Of a DNA stretch of 14,347 nucleotides, positions 14,012 to 14,347 are shown in pieces. The stretch comes from Methanobrevibacter sp. (GTDB lineage Archaea > Methanobacteriota > Methanobacteria > Methanobacteriales > Methanobacteriaceae). The notes beneath the pieces were generated by a model, which saw nothing but the letters and a program-made list of their open reading frames with translations, was not told the DNA's origin and ran no database searches. The stretch covers positions 1 to 14,347 of the forward strand of contig JAITOM010000041.1 in NCBI GenBank assembly GCA_031289975.1, written 5' to 3'. Numbering within the stretch: position 1 is the first letter of the stretch; every line of letters starts with the position of its first letter. The translations under genes were made by a program, and so were the position numbers.

Positions 14012-14347
14012 GTGCGACAGGATAGGGTCTCTATTCTTCATTAATTAATTTAGTAAAATATTGTTAAATATTTTAATCCCAGTTGTGTGGGATTTTCTCC
14101 CCAGAAACTCTTAAACAAGTGATTGGTTAAGAGGCTGCATGATGGAAATGTCTAATTAACTATAAGTATCCATGTAGTTAAGGGCTAAAGAAAGAATGAC
14201 AAGGCTAACGATAAGTGAACAATTATAAGCATCGTTATTATAAGCAATAGGTGGGATACAGCACCTTTTTTTTAGGTTACTATTGTCTTGCAAATAGGAA
14301 ATAAGTAGTGATGATATACTTAATAGTTCACAACCCATATATTTGCC
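14012..14347 (+). mobile_element. 5' part of a group II intron (domain I), continuing beyond the window
   Basis: The sequence starts GTGCGACAGGATAGGG, fitting the GUGYG 5' end of group II introns and resembling the Ll.LtrB-type beginning (GTGCGCCCAGATAGGG). It is much less A/T-biased than its surroundings and shows domain-I-like blocks such as GTTAAGGGCTAAAGAAAGAA and GACAAGGCTAACG. Near the right end, TAAGTA (14302-14307) pairs with TACTTA (14317-14322), exposing the loop GTGATGATA. GATGA in this loop (14310-14314, candidate EBS1) is complementary to TCATC directly before the intron (14007-14011, candidate IBS1). The loop base just before it, T14309, could pair with the A expected as first base of the 3' exon (delta-delta'). 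No reverse transcriptase frame is in view, but it would normally lie after domain I, off the window. Confidence 0.72.

Noticed and set aside
14249..14273. AGGTG...CACCT hairpin followed by eight Ts, resembling an intrinsic terminator of a small RNA
   Set aside because: It falls within domain I of the intron, where short stems are expected. The intron continues past it with the EBS1 hairpin, so a terminator here would defeat the element.
14156..14338. 60-codon minus-strand frame near the window end
   Set aside because: It lies wholly inside the group II intron RNA, has no ribosome-binding site and no recognisable sequence.
14012..14347. The possibility of RNase P RNA or SRP RNA in the less AT-rich stretch at the end
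   Set aside because: The conserved cores of those RNAs are absent, whereas the GTGCG start and the EBS1/IBS1 match point to a group II intron.

Overview
The window looks like a piece of a methanogenic archaeon of the order Methanobacteriales, most likely Methanobrevibacter or a close relative such as Methanosphaera. The reasons are: the large subunit of the archaeal D-family DNA polymerase; an archaeal-type Tsr3 rRNA-modifying enzyme; archaeal BRE/TATA promoter signals; a fragment resembling the beta-helix adhesin-like proteins common in Methanobrevibacter; and very AT-rich DNA with long, nearly pure A/T spacers full of short inverted-repeat elements. The genus is an inference.

Layout. 1-1005 (+): the tail of a TOBE-domain protein (probably molybdate/tungstate related), a small 2[4Fe-4S] ferredoxin and hisB (histidine synthesis), the last two 11 nt apart. 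1006-1831: AT-rich spacer with repeats, leading into a doubtful 60-codon ORF. 2011-5367 (-): polC, DNA polymerase D large subunit, intein-free and ending in a PCNA-binding motif. 5827-6741 (-): ilvE, branched-chain aminotransferase. 6742-8183: 1.4 kb without a gene, holding two repeat families, a nested insertion and a pair of exact 31-nt direct repeats. 8184-8371: relic of an adhesin-like gene behind a clear promoter. 8384-11669 (+): substrate-binding protein, FecCD-type permease and ATPase of an iron/siderophore or cobalamin-type ABC importer, followed by tsr3 at 11711. 12236-13092: AT-rich repeat-bearing spacer. 13093-13899 (+): pheA, prephenate dehydratase, which has no ATG/GTG/TTG start and appears to begin with ATT. 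13932-14347: a MITE-like repeat split at its middle by the 5' end of a group II intron that runs off the window.

How the genes work together. Three enzymes belong to amino-acid synthesis (HisB, IlvE, PheA) but lie in separate transcription units. The ABC cassette is one import machine. PolC is replication and Tsr3 is ribosome maturation. The main interest is in the spacers: at least three families of small inverted-repeat elements, evidence of element-into-element insertion (a nested insertion at 6981-7192 and the intron at 14012), a CRISPR-like repeat pair, and unusual translation starts.
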